From assembly GCA_010015675.1 (NCBI GenBank), contig ML977018.1, positions 39,548 to 81,322 on the forward strand: DNA of 41,775 bases, written 5' to 3'. This stretch comes from Byssothecium circinans (lineage: Eukaryota; Ascomycota; Dothideomycetes; Pleosporales; Massarinaceae). A program made the position numbers and the translations under genes. The notes under the pieces were generated by a model. That model was given only the letters and a program-made list of their open reading frames with translations. It did not search any database and was not told where the DNA came from. This document shows, one piece after another, positions 1 through 12,100 of this stretch; the first letter of the stretch is position 1, and every line of letters begins with the position of its first letter.

Positions 1-414
1 TAGCTTTATTTAGTATATACTATTCTCCTCTTAAGAAGAAAGTAAAGGTTTCTAATATATATAACTTTATTTAGAAGGTTTTCTAATTTTTCTTACCCCC
101 TAGCTTACACTTACTATTATAGCGTTAAACCTAGGCTGTACGCTATAATAACTTAATAGCTACTAACTAATATAGTAATAAGTAAGTCCTTAAAGTTATA
201 TAGTATATTACTAACGTTTAGCTATTAATCTATAGTGTAAGGTAGGTTTTAGCTACTAGTACTTTATAGGTTAATAACTATTTTATTACATAAGCTAAGG
301 CTCTATAGGTTTAATAGCTATTAGTATATATATATATCTATCTAGGTTTAAAATCTCAAAAGAAAATATTAAGGTTTAGCTTTATTATTAAGATAATACT
401 AGTTTGATATTCTA
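1..414. other. AT-rich RIP-mutated DNA, no gene
   Basis: This stretch is dominated by TA dinucleotides with stops in all frames. I see no protein relic in it. It leads directly into the transposon terminal repeat at 415-469, so it may be the mutated interior of that lost copy, but I could not match it to the complete copies. Confidence 0.5.
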
Positions 415-469
415 CTAAGCAATTTTAGCCGTTTTAGTAGTTTAGCCGTCTTAGTGGTGCTTTATATTA
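415..469. repeat. Remnant right terminal repeat of a Fot1/pogo-type element
   Basis: About 55 bases (TAAGCAATTTTAGCC... to ...GTGCTTTATATTA) match the right terminal inverted repeat of the complete element at 4767-6624, with a few substitutions. No matching left end lies upstream inside the window, so this is either a truncated copy or one whose left part lies before the window. Confidence 0.65.
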
Positions 470-1689
470 GCTTTCTTTTAAAACTTTACTTTTTAAGTAT
501 AAGTATAATAAAAAAAATGTAGAGCTTAAGTATAAGTTAATAATATTTAATATTAACTTTATTAAAAAAGATAGTAATTAAGTATTTTAATTTTCTTTAC
601 TTTTTTATATAGAAATTCTTTATTAATATTTTTAAGAGCTAAGTAATTCTATTAAAATTTCTTATAAAAAGCTTACTATTTATAATCTCTATACTACTTT
701 TATAAAAAAAATCTTTTCTAACTTTTTTAATTTTACTATTAAAAGTTAAACTACTATATTCATTTATAACTATTATTTATATATTAATTACTTTTATTAC
801 TTTAAAAAGCTTAGCTTTTATTACTATAAGCTTTAGCTAAGCTATTTTAAAGTTTATACTTATTATAAGTATATAAATTTTAGTAAAAAGTACTTATTAG
901 TTAAAAACTTTTTAAAGTATAATATAAGTATTATTATTATACTTATAAAAATATTTTACTACTAATATAAAGTACTACTAAACTACTTACCCTACTAAAC
1001 TACTTAACTTTTTTTAATAATACTATTACTATCTTTAACATAATAATACTTTAATAATATAAGTTAAAATATATTTAATATAAAGGTAAGAGATGAACTA
1101 TAGAGAGTTAACTACGAAGAATTAGAATCTAAAAGATAAAGAAAATCTATCTAGTCTTTATACTACTTATTCTATTCCTTTAATCTATCCTGTAGTCCCT
1201 AATCTCTAGAGATTACCCTTAAGGGTGAGATTACTCCTGCTCCCTCGTGTAGACTTAATTTCTTAAGATTAGCTATCTTAGCAAAATTAATATTACGTAA
1301 CTACTAACTTAATCTTGACCTATGCATTATTATGTTACTATTCTCTAGGCTTAACACCTTCTACGCTGTATTATCTAGTTCTAGATACCCTATATCTTTC
1401 TTATTTATAATATTATCCCCCTCTTTAGGATTATCATCCTAATAACTTAAAAGATCTAGCCGCTGTACCGCGTTAGGTCTTAGCTAGCGTATAAAGCGCG
1501 TAAGTTCCTTATTATAAGTAGTATTATATCTTTCTTAGATATTCCTTAACCTCCTACCTAACTATGCTTAGGGAATCCCGTCCTTAAGTCCTAAAGGTTT
1601 TTTATATAGATCTACTGTCTATGCCTATCAGCTTATCTACTGCTTATTAAAAACTGCTTACCTATCATGTCCTAGTGAACGGTCGCAAG
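470..1689. other. Extremely AT-rich decayed DNA, no recognisable gene
   Basis: 470-1085 is among the most AT-rich sequence in the window, with long A/T runs and almost no C or G, as expected from saturating RIP. 1086-1689 is less extreme and keeps CpG, but I could not read any family in either strand. Confidence 0.5.
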
Positions 1690-2105
1690 ATGTCTTCTCC
1701 TTACTTAATTTATTATAAAGAGGGTTAGAAGTGCATTATAAGCTTAGATTCTAAGCGTTATTTTAAGTGTCTAGATTATAACTCTAAGTGTAATCTAGTC
1801 ATAACTCTTTAAGAGTAGGCTAAGCTTAACGCAAAGTAGGATCATGTATGTTAGTGTCTGCTTAAGTTAGAGAAATCTCTGCATAAGTTATAGTTAGAAC
1901 TTCTACATCTTAATTATTAAGAGAAGGAGATGTACTATTAGGAGTTAGCTTTGATAGAAAAGATAGAGAGCCTTAAACGCAAGGCTAGGTTATTAACTAC
2001 TACTCCTAAGAGTATAGATGCTACTATTACGCCTTTACTATTACTACCCGTATTATTAACTAACCTAGGCTAGTTATAGGCTAACTCTTCTTTTTTATTT
2101 AATTC
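1690..2105 (+). pseudogene. Possible Cys-cluster/coiled-coil ORF relic
   Basis: From the ATG at 1690 a plus-strand frame reads MSSPYLIYYKEG, then KCIISLDSKRYFKCLDYNSKC, then a Lys/Glu/Leu-rich stretch likely to form a coiled coil, then a Ser/Phe-rich tail. All interruptions are TAG or TAA at positions that would suit Gln or Trp. The spacing of Cys and Tyr (Tyr being what Cys becomes after G-to-A change) resembles small fungal accessory proteins with a Cys-rich head followed by a coil. The function is unknown. It sits next to the gypsy relic but on the opposite strand, so it may be an antisense accessory ORF or simply an older gene fragment. Confidence 0.35.
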
Positions 2106-2289
2106 TTCTTTATCCTTTAACTTTTTTGCTTTCCTTGTAAACTTGGAACTACTGTCTTTAGATACTATTAGTAATAGTCCTTTACTAAATCCTTATAGCT
2201 TATAAGATTCTATATTAGTTTTTAAGTATTCTAGCTAGTTAGCTAGTCCTTTTACTTAACTAAGTACTTCTACTAACGCTTGAATTTCC

Positions 2290-4040
2290 GTAGGTCCTTA
2301 ATTTCTTTGACCTTATAATCTTTATCTTCGAGCTTAATCCGCGTTTTAACTTCGGCGTCTAGTAGTGCTAGTTTAAGGAGTAATTTATAAAAAATAGGGT
2401 GTATGCGCATGCCTTTAGGGAGTTCTAGTTTAAACGTAATAGGTCCTTTAGCTTCTAGGATCTAAAAAGGTCTTATTCAGAGGTTATCTAGTTTGTCACA
2501 TGGCCGTTTAGTTTTTAAATTTTTTTATAATAAGAAAACTTTATCCCCCTCTTTAAGGGTTAGTCCCTTAAGCTTTTTCTTATTTGCTAACCTAGCTGTT
2601 ATAAGGTTCCGTTAAGTAATTCATTAGCTTAATTCATTGTGTAATTTGTAAAAAAGTCATGCCTTATCATTAGCTCTAGCTAAAAGACTTTTAACATCCT
2701 TAGGATCTTAATAAGCAATTAGCTTATATCCGTAATTCACGTAGTATAGTAAGTATCCTATTATTAAAGATCTTATACTATTATAGGCTAGTTAAGCTAT
2801 TAGTAGAAGTTTAACCTAGTTATCCTATAGCTTATTAGCGTATATCCTTAGATATTATTTTAATATTTAGTTTGTTCATTTCATCTAACTATCTATCTAT
2901 GGATAGAAGCTAGTTAAAAGCTTCTTATTAACTCTAAGCTTCGCAAGGAACGTACTCTAATACTTAGAGGTAAACATTATTCTATGATTAGTAATAAACT
3001 ATTCTAGCATACTATGCTAACTAATAAGTGCCTTAATTACTTTATAAGCTATTTGCTTAGCTGTAACTATTTCTTCTGTTAGTATAAATATTAATGCTTT
3101 AGTTAATTAGTTAATGATTACTAATATTAAGTTACATAGCTATGCTAATCTAGGTTTTAATGATTTTAGGAGCTTTATAATAAAGTCCATCATAACGTTA
3201 ATCTATAGGCGTGCAGGTAGTTTAAGCGATTAGAATAATCTATAGGGCTTATGTCTCTTAGGCTTGTTCTTAGAATATGCTAAATAGTTACCTATTACGT
3301 TCTAAACTGTTTTTCGTACGTTAGAGATCAAGTATTTATTTAAAATCTATTAAACTATTTCATTAATCCTAGGGTGTCTATATTCTTTAGACTTATATAG
3401 CTTATGGATGAGTGTCCGCGTCTTATTTCTATAGACTTATTAGCGCCTATTAGGCTCTTAGGTAAGTCCCTTAAGCTTCCTATCCTATAACTGTGTGATC
3501 TTAGCTACCTTGGCTAATCGCTTAATTATAGTCCCTTAAGCTAACTAAGGTTAATTATAAACTAATTATCTATTTACTTCTTTTCATAGGATCGCATCAT
3601 GCGTAATAGGTCGATTTATTCCCCTAAAGTTAGATCTTTAGCTAAGAGCGTCCGCCACTTCATTTAGTAATCCTAGGTAATAGTGAACCTTAAAGTTATA
3701 GTCTACTATTATCTTAGCTTATCTAACCTATTATTAGTTAAGCTTTTTAGTTATTATAAAACTTATTAGGTTCTAGTAATCTAAATATACTTCTACCTAG
3801 TGTTTAGCGCCTACTAACTAAGCTTACTATTATTTAAAGGTATCTACTATTACTAGTAGTTCCTTATCATAAATGTTATAGTTAAGTTCTACTTCTAAGA
3901 ACTTTTAGAAGTAGTAGAATACTAGTCTTTACTTTCTATCTTTACATTACTATAAAAGGATTACGCTTACATCTAATAATAGTAACTAGTCCTAAACACT
4001 AGATGCCTATCACTGCTCCTGCGGATACCTAGAGCTTTCT
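2290..4040 (-). pseudogene. Ty3/gypsy retrotransposon pol relic (RNase H, integrase, C-terminal barrel)
   Basis: Read on the minus strand, the domains appear in the order expected of gypsy pol. An RNase H end comes first (LNYNIYDKELLVIVDTF, about 3850-3905), then a segment equivalent to the linker before integrase. The zinc-binding N-terminal region follows (HELYKSKEYRHPRINEIV, about 3350-3410). The catalytic core shows INQLTKALIFI near 3090 and TSFYPQIDSQ near 2900. The C-terminal barrel or chromodomain-like end reads ILEAKGPITFKLELPKGMRI near 2440. Many TAG/TAA codons replace Trp/Gln. Gag, protease and most of the reverse transcriptase are not visible upstream, so the copy is truncated as well as RIPed. 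Confidence 0.85.
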
Positions 4041-4766
4041 TAATTTACAGGCTATACTAAATAGCATAATTTTACGATAAGGCTGCTTAGTTCATCTAAT
4101 ATCATCTAACTATGTACGTTAACTATTGCCTACTGCCTGCTAACTGCTGACTGCTACCTGCTGCCTGCTACAAACAAATAAGGTAAATAGTAATTATACT
4201 AGACTCTTACTAAAATACTATGTAATGCTGCCTACCCTAGATACTATTATTAGCCTCTTAGAATAGACGGTAACCCCTATATAACTAACACACACTTATA
4301 GGAAAGTAGCAAAGTTATAAAGTAAAGTTATAATTTAGTAAAGCGTGTAAGGTAAAGATGCTATTTTAAAAAGAGTTATATTTTAAATATACTAAGCTAA
4401 GAAGAGTTTTCTTTTAAATTTCTAGCTTATAAATTATTTATAATGGTATTTAGGGAGATGCAGCGCTTTAAAAAATCCTCTAGTAAATTAACTAGCGAAA
4501 CTTTGCAGCTTAATAACTTAGCCTCTAGGTTTATCTAATTACATGGTCCTTTGCATTCTACAAGGTAGCTAGCGCACCTGTACCCTTGCATAAGTTACGT
4601 TTCTCCCTTGCATGAGATACATTCTATAACAAAGCAAGGGATGACTTTATGGTTATATAGATGCTACCTCCCATAGTAGGAGAATAAAAAAATCAATCAA
4701 TAATTACTTTTCTATCTTATCAAGATTACCCTTTAATCTAATAAGGTTATAATAAATTATAAATTT
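4041..4766. other. Inter-element DNA with a CTGCC-type simple repeat and a possible LTR
   Basis: 4120-4165 holds an imperfect run of CTGCCTGCTA-like units. From about 4210 to 4740 the sequence is less mutated and ends in an A-rich stretch followed by AATCAATCAATAATT. That resembles the transcription-end part of fungal gypsy LTRs, but I could not find a second copy to prove it is an LTR. No coding frame is visible. Confidence 0.35.
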
Positions 4767-6624
4767 TATAACGTAAAGCACCACTGAAGGGGCCAAACTA
4801 CTAAAAGGGCTAAAATCACTTAGTAACACTAACTTACTTAACTTTATCATTATTATCATCTATATTACTATCTGAAAATATATACTAAGTACTAGCCTCC
4901 GACTTAGAAGAACCCTCTTTATCTGCTTGACATGTTCTTGCATTATGCCTAGCCTTACTGTAGTTGCTGTAGTAGCGAACACTTAGTTATTATACTTTAC
5001 GTTCATCCTTTACCCTCGCCCTCTTATAGCTCTAAACTATTCCTAATAGTTTAGAGCTATTCTAGTCTACTATAGAACTAAACTCTATAGTACTACCCTT
5101 CTAAAGATACTTGCGTTTATGTGTTTTTTGCTTAGTTACTACTATAAGTTACTATTTAAGCTTTTTAATGCGCGCCTTCATTAGCGCGCTACTATGCAGC
5201 ATTAACTTAGCGCCTTTAATAAGCTGTAAAAGCCTACCCTAAGCCATCTATAGTAACTAAGTAATAGAATTACGTACTAGCTTTAACTATAAGCTAAATT
5301 CGCGTGTATTACTTAGTGTTCTTAATAGCTATAGCGTCTCTAGTAGTAGGGGTCCTAGTAGGGTGCGTATACGCATATTAAAGTAATTAAGTACTACCTA
5401 CGCATTTAGAGGGACTAGCCCTAAAGCCTTAAAGGCCTTTTAATAGTTCTAAACTATAAATACACTTAAAAACGCGTCTTTAAAGGCTAGTAGGAACGCT
5501 TCCTTATTAACGTGAAAGATGCGTTAGCGTGCTAAGTCCTAAATAATCTTAGAGTACTTGTGCTTAAGCGGCGAGAACAACACTACATCAAGTAGCTAGA
5601 GTATGTGTGACGAGTGCGCTGGCATACACAGCGTAAGGATCTTATTGTCAACATAATAATCCTTAAAATCTTGATTTAGGTAGCTTTCGTGGCCATCTAA
5701 AATTAGCAACTAATAGACGCCTACCATTTTACCCTTTATATGCGCGTCAAAGTGCTTTAACCACGCAAGACTAAGCTTATTATTTATCTATCTATTATCT
5801 AAGAACAAAAGCTTCTAATTGCGTGGTATATTAGCTTCCTAGTACTATAAAAAGATGTAGATGCGTCCTTTATATATAAGAAATAGTAGAGTGAATATAC
5901 TATTTAAATATATACTCTAGATTTTTATTACCTACTCTTTATCACCTAGCTGAACTGTTGTAGGCTTTTCTCGCTTCTCTAAGCTAGTAACCACTTTCAT
6001 AGAGCCAATAACACCCATCTAAAAGCTAGTCTTATTAAAGTTATATATATTATTATTATATACGCCGTACTTTGCTTTAGTATCCTACATAAGCTTAAAC
6101 CACGCGCTAACTACCTTAGGATCTTCCTATAAAATCCTCTGATAGTCCTTTGAATAGTTCTAGGCTATCTATAATAGTTCTAAATAGTTCATGAATTATT
6201 CTACCTAGTTCTTGCCTACTAGCTTACTACCCTGCGTAGCTAGTAGTTTATTAGCTATATCAGCTACCTTACACAACTAGGGCGGAAATCCTCGCGAATT
6301 AAGGTTAAGGATGTATTAGATAATTATCTCCTCTTTAGTTAAAGACAGTTTTAAATAGTTTAGTACTATTTCTAGGCAAAAGGCGATTCCATTAACGCGT
6401 TTAGAGAGGATCTAGTAATGAACGTTATAAGCCTTAGTAGTGTGTTAGAGGCGTTTAAATTAGCCTAAATAGTAAGCTTGAAGGGTAAGCTTAATTCTAC
6501 CTTTTTATTAAACGCGTATCACGTTTGTTATTTGAGGCATTTCGCGATAAGTATAGTGTTAGTATTGCTAAGTAATTTTAGCCCTTTTAGTAGTTTAGCC
6601 CCTTTAGTAGTGCTTTACGTTATA
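4767..6624 (-). mobile_element. Fot1/pogo-type DNA transposon, copy A (RIPed)
   Basis: About 55-bp terminal inverted repeats flank the element: TATAACGTAAAGCACCACTG at the left, and its near-perfect reverse complement ending ...GTGCTTTACGTTATA at 6569-6624. Both ends abut TA, the usual target duplication of Tc1/mariner-superfamily elements. The length of about 1.86 kb fits Fot1-like elements. The interior is collinear with copy B at 6680-8543, but the terminal repeats of the two copies are clearly different sequences. The element is heavily RIPed throughout, so it is dead. Confidence 0.85.
4832..6540 (-). pseudogene. Fot1/pogo-type transposase, RIP-killed (copy A)
   Basis: The start is the ATG at 6540 (MPQITNV...), equivalent to the start of copy B. 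The frame then shows the pogo-family layout: an N-terminal psq/Tc5-type helix-turn-helix DNA-binding region, then a DDE catalytic domain including the LLILD-type strand with its second acidic residue near 5690. It ends in a Ser/Asp-rich acidic tail around 4835-4890. Dozens of TAG/TAA codons and Arg/Cys losses interrupt it. Family membership is clear, and activity is impossible. Confidence 0.75.
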
Positions 6625-6679
6625 GGATTATAGCCCTAATTCTCCTCCTTAAAATAGTATACTTTATATAAAATAATAG

Positions 6680-8543
6680 TAACGTATTCTACTATTGAAC
6701 TACCTATACTATTAAACTACTTACGATTCCTTAGTAACGCTAACTTACTTAACTACATCATTATTATTGTCCACATCACTATCTAAAAATATATACTAAG
6801 TACTAGCCTCTAACTTAGAAGAACCCTCTTTATTAGCTTAATAAGTTCTTATATTATGCCTAGTTTTACTATAGTTACCATAGCGCTAAATACTTAGTTA
6901 TTATAGTTATTATACCTTACCTTTACCCTCTACCCTCGCCCTTTTATAGTTCTAAACTATTCCTAATAGTTTAGAACTATTCTAGTCTACTATAGGGCTA
7001 TACTCTATAGTACTACCCTTCTAAATATACTTACGCTTGCGTATTTTACGCTTAGTTATTATCTTAAGTTGCTTTTTAAGGTCTTTAATGCGCAACTTTA
7101 TAAGCGTAGTACTATGTAGCACTAACTTAGCACCTTTAATAAGCTGTGAAAGCCTACCCTATACCGTCCATGGTAATTAAGTAATAGAATTACGTATAAA
7201 CTTTAACTAAGAGCTAAATTCGCGTATATTACTTAGAGTCCTTAATAGCTATGGCGTCTCTAGTAGTAGGGGTCCTAGTAGAGTACGTATACGTATATTA
7301 AGGTAATTAAGTACTACCTACGCGTTTAGAGGGACTAGCCCTATTACCTTAAAGGCCTTTTAATAGTTCTAAACTATAAATACGCTTAAAAACGCGTCTT
7401 TAAAGGCTGGTAGGAACGCTTCCTTATTAATATAAAAAACGCGCTATTGCGCTAAGCCCTAAATAATCTTAGAGTACTTGCACTTAAGTGGCAAGAATAA
7501 CACTATATTAAGTGGCTAGAGGATGTGTGACGAGTATAGTAGTATATAGAGCGTAAGGATCTTATTATCTTAATAATAATCCTTAAAATCTTAATTTAGG
7601 TGGCTTTTATAGCTATCTAAAATTAGTAACTAATAGGTGCTAATAGTTCTTACCTTTATATGCGCGTTAAAGTGCTTTAACTACGCAAGACTAAGCTTAT
7701 TAGTTATCTATCTATTCTCTAAGACTAAGAGCTTCTAATTACGTGGTATATTAGCTTCCTAGTACTATAAAGAGATATAGACGCGTCCTTTATATATAAT
7801 AAATAGTAGGGTAAATATACTATTTAAACATATACTCTAGATATCTATTACCTACTCTTTATTGCCTAGCTAAACTGTTATAGGCCTTGCTTACTTCTCT
7901 AAGCTAGTAACTACTTTCATAAAGCTAATAACACCTATCTAAAAGCTAGTTTTATTAAAGTTATATATATTATTATTATGTACGCTATACTTTACTTTAG
8001 TGTCCTATATAAGCTTAAACTACGCACTAACTACCTTAGGATCTTCTTATTTTACCTTCTAATAGTCCTTTAAATAGTTCTAAACTATTTATAACTATTT
8101 TAAATAGTTTATAAACTATGCTACCTAGTTAATGCCTACGTTCTTACTACCCTACTCCCGTAATAGTTTATTCGCTATATCTAATACTTCGCCCAACGTA
8201 GGCGCGAATCCTCGCGAATTAAGGTTAAAGATGTATTAGATAAGTGTCTCCTACTTAGTTAGGGACAGTTTTGAACGGTTTAGTACTATTTCTAGTTAAA
8301 AAGGTATTCCTCTAGCGCGTTTAGTAAGGACACGAGGCTTAACGTTAAAGGCTATAGCAGCGCTTTAATAGCTTTCAAATTAGCCTCTATTATATGCGTT
8401 AAGGGCAAGCTGTAGTCTGCCTTTATGTTGCAGTCGTGCAGACCTTTGTTGTTGAGGCATTTTCGCGTTAAAGATGGAGTTGGTGTTGCCAAGGAATCGT
8501 GAGCGGTTTAATGGTGTGGGCGGTTCGATGGTGGAATACGTTA
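6680..8543 (-). mobile_element. Fot1/pogo-type DNA transposon, copy B (RIPed except its gene-side end)
   Basis: Terminal inverted repeats of about 58 bp lie at 6680-6738 and 8486-8543, next to TA. The right repeat is intact in composition (CACCATCGAACCGCCCACAC on its complement). The left repeat reads CTACTATTGAACTACCTATA at the same positions, differing only by C-to-T and G-to-A transitions. The interior matches copy A. From about 8400 rightward the element looks unmutated, so RIP faded within the element before reaching the dynamin gene island. Confidence 0.88.
6752..8460 (-). pseudogene. Fot1/pogo-type transposase, RIP-killed (copy B)
   Basis: The ATG at 8460 starts MPQQQRSARLQHKGRLQLAL, a stop-free and apparently original N-terminus. 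Further in, the same frame reads LTKRARGIPF (AT-hook-like turn of the CENP-B/psq region) and FAPTLGEVLDIANKLL (second helix-turn-helix). The DDE core includes LLILDSYKSHLN near 7620. Stops begin after the first 25 or so codons and become frequent, matching the increase of RIP away from the dynamin gene. The acidic C-terminus is near 6760. Confidence 0.8.
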
Positions 8544-9137
8544 AGGAATAAGAAGGTTATTAGACCTCTCGCTTAACTTTTAGCGTGGCTTGGCTTAGTG
8601 CGGGGACCCATTTTCCAGCCTATATGCAGGTGTATAGGCCGCGTAAACAGGTGGCCTGTGCTCCCTATCCTTAAACCGTCACAATAAATAAGATAGGTTA
8701 GCAGCCTTTAAGCACGACTGGCTTATAATCCCGTGTGGGTCACAATTATGTGAAGTACGTTATGTATTTTGTATACAAGACCCACAACCCTACCCTCGCT
8801 GAGGGATTAGGATGATGATTCTGCCCCCACTGGTCCTGCACCGCCCACGACACACATCCACAGCACTTTCGCTTCAGTTGTCAACCGGTCGTTTTAATGC
8901 GCCAACGTGACTTCTGAAGCCTCGCCGGAGCATATACAATTTTCAGTGACTTGATCGCCAGACCTACACATGTATGCGCAAGGATCCATTCAACCGAGCT
9001 CCAAGACGCAGTTCCACACTCTCGGAGCAATCCTTATCAGTAGCCTATGTCTCTAGGACCAATCCAATTAGCACTGCTTTGAATGACCTCTTAAGGGAAT
9101 TTCGCAAGACCGAACAGTGGACATGTGCTACTCCGTA
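8544..9137. other. 3' flank of the dynamin gene, unmutated
   Basis: This is normal-composition DNA between the right end of transposon copy B and the stop codon of the dynamin-like gene. It should contain that gene's 3' UTR on the minus strand. I see no second gene. A 68-codon open frame at 8974-9180 runs antisense across the last exon and has no protein-like features. Confidence 0.6.
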
Positions 9138-12100
9138 TCACGAGTCTAACTGCACTATCCGTTGGCGGCCCAGGGCGTAGTCTTCAAGCCTAAGTTCCTG
9201 TAGATACTTAGCATTTGTCGCCTCCTATGCATGACGAAGGAGGCCGACCTCGAGCGACATGTTCTGATAAGCAGGAAGGGCTGTAACAATTTCGAAATTC
9301 TCCTTTCCCCAGGGGGTATCGTCGATATAAGGAATAAACAAATAAGGCGTACCTTTAGGTGTGTTACCGCCAAACAGTGTCGATGTCGTGCGATTGGAAT
9401 TCAAGAGGCCAAAGGGCTGGGTACTACTAGTGCCGCCGGTGTTGTTTGCCGAGGGCGAACCAAATACCCCAGAAGGTGGATGACTAGTCGCACTGTTTCC
9501 AAACAGGTTTGATGGACCAGCTAGGTTGCTAAAAGGTGAGGTTGAAGCAAACACGCTGGGGGAATTGGAACTGTTAGTCGAGCTAGCAGGCTTCGCCAAA
9601 GTAGCCTGGCCGAAAAGACCACCTGTTCCTGGACTTGGTGCATTGGAGGTATTTGAAACGCTTGAGGTACCACGGCTCCCGAAGAGATTTGGTGCCGGCG
9701 CAGTTGGTTGTGTCGCTGGTGTGGACGCTCGCTGAGGGGGTCCACTGGGTGCAACGGTCTTTGCTTCCGTTGACGGGAGTGTTTGATGGTTGCTGAAGGC
9801 GAAAAGAGGCTTTTTATTAGTCGTATCAGTGCTTAAAGTATTAAGAACGCTCTCAACAGGTCGTGCTTTCGCTGCGGCTGACGGGTTATGCGCGGCTATT
9901 GACGGCTTCTGTGTGGCTCGTGCTTCGGCAGATAGCGGTGATTTTCCCGCGAGCGTTGCTGGCTTCGGTATGGCTCTTTGCATTCGAGAAGCTGTATTAA
10001 AAATCTATTAGCCTGGACTCTTGTGCGACCGTGATTGGGCCACCAGGAGACGGCCCTGTCTCGTACTTACCAGCATGAAATCTTCTTAATATACCAAGTC
10101 CCGTTTCCAAGGTCTTCACACGATCGCTCAGTCTTGCTCTTTCTTGCATGGTCTCATCCGATTCCGCAGCAATAGCCTGAAGCTCGTCATCTTCCATGTC
10201 TCTTACTGTTGCTGATGAGAGCATCTTAGCTACCCCGGAGAGCAAGCATTGCTCAATCGCTAAAGAGGCAACATTATTCATGAATGTGAGGATTGCTGAC
10301 TAAATTTGGTCAGCAATGGAAGGTATGCATGAACACATCAATCTCCAGGTGCGAGCGTACCTCGTAGTATGCTTCCATGACTTCGTAAGTCTCCAAAGAC
10401 CCATACTTGTTCTCAGTCGGGGGATCTCTGGCCGAAATTCTAGCCAACATCTCCTCGACAGAAGGCACCCCGTCCGCAAAATCAAGATCATCGTAGATTG
10501 CTTCCACCACTGACCGCGCCACTCTCTTTTCCCGTAGTGCCCAAATCGTTTGGGCAAACTTTGGGTCGATACTAAGAGGGTGATGATTACGGTGCGGGAT
10601 GAGCAGCTCCTCAAGTTTTGTCTTCAACTCCCGGCGCCGCTTTTCCAAGGCGGGGTCGATGATATGGCTGAATAGTAAGCGACTGGTTCTATCGTTGGTC
10701 AAGTGATATAAAAGTGTCTCTAAGAATGTTTTGACAGAGTTCCATACCGCTTCCAGATGCTCGGATGCGATACTCTGCCATGGTTCGGATTGTTGTTGGA
10801 AGAGCGAGCCCACCAAGACTGGATTGGACATTCCGGGTAGTTCGATGGTCCTTTCCCGGTGCGCCAAAACATCCACATGACGCTTGAGAAACTCCGATTT
10901 CAGGATAATGTTAGGGTGAGTAGTACCCGTAACCAGCTTCGTATCGTATTTTTCGACCACATGCCACTTGTGCCCTTGCTGGAGCATCTTGATAGCAAAT
11001 GCATCGTTCAGATTGCGAACATTCGCTCGCAAGCGTTTCTCTAGGCCATCAGGCTCTAGGGGCCCGCCAAAGAAATCCTTACGGTGGTATCGGCCTTCAA
11101 GTGCATCCCTCGTATACTCACCAAAACTGTCCGAGATGTCAAACAGATAGTTGCGCATTTCCTTGACAGTGGTGCGCGCGTCCCCAAGTTTATGCAGGTC
11201 CTGTGTGCTTTGAGTGAGATCTCTCTCAAGGCGGTCCACGATTGATGGGAGGCTGAGTGAGATATGATTAATGAGCATTTTGCTGAGTTTTTGGCGTAGG
11301 CTATCAATGCCACGACCCACGTCACGTATTGGTAAAGGATCCCAGCTGCTTTTCTTAAAGAAATCTTTCTCGAGTGCATCTCGTTCTTCCAGAGACTTGT
11401 TTTGCTCCGCAAATGACCGATTACGAACGACGTGCCTGAAGAAGACAAGACCAGATCAGCAACCAGGGCGTAAACAGGGGTTGGGATGCGGGGATTGTCA
11501 CATACCAACCGTATTTGAACTTGGGTGTATTTGAGCGTGCGTACTCTATACATTCCTGTTCCTTTTCCGACCCTGGGGGTAGCTCGTCAGGCTTAGTTAT
11601 GATACCGAGCGTGCGGTCGGTGGCTCCGTTGACCTTCTGAATTCGTGTTAGGATAGCCTGAAGACTAAGGTCGTTATGCGCCGAGACGACGGCAAGAATG
11701 ATGCTGTTTGGCTCCGCCATATATTTTCCGACCAGGTCGTTGATCAGCTCGATGTCCTGGGAGCCGGATGGAGCGTTGCTATAATGAATAACTCCGGGAA
11801 GGTCAACCAGCGTCAAGGGGACAAGTTTTGGACCCATTATCTCGACTTCGAGTACGTGGTCGAAGAATTCGGGTTTGTCATCAGAGTTTCGGCTCATAGC
11901 TTTGCGCGCACCCGCGACGAGGTCTGCAAACTTTTCCGGGGCATCAAACGATTGACTGAATTCCGAAAGTCGCTCCGCGGTTTCGGCATCGACCGTGGGC
12001 CCGGCCTTAATTCGACAGCTAATTCGAGACTGTTGCTCCCGGCGTAGGCGAAGTTCGGTAGGAAAGGTTGTGCATGTGCTGCTCTTCGTCGGAAAGCGTA

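Noticed and set aside
4210..4740. Solo LTR
   Set aside because: The A-rich end resembles a fungal LTR end, but no second copy or clear TG...CA borders could be found, so it is not called as an LTR.
8544..8960. tRNA or other structured RNA in the unmutated flank
   Set aside because: I looked for A-box and B-box patterns and a cloverleaf and found none that pair convincingly.
8974..9512. Open frames on the plus strand and an extra minus frame around the dynamin 3' end
   Set aside because: They are shadows of exons 4 and 5 of the dynamin-like gene in other frames.
10859..11150. Plus-strand open frames within the dynamin gene
   Set aside because: Antisense shadows of exon 2, which encodes the conserved stalk.
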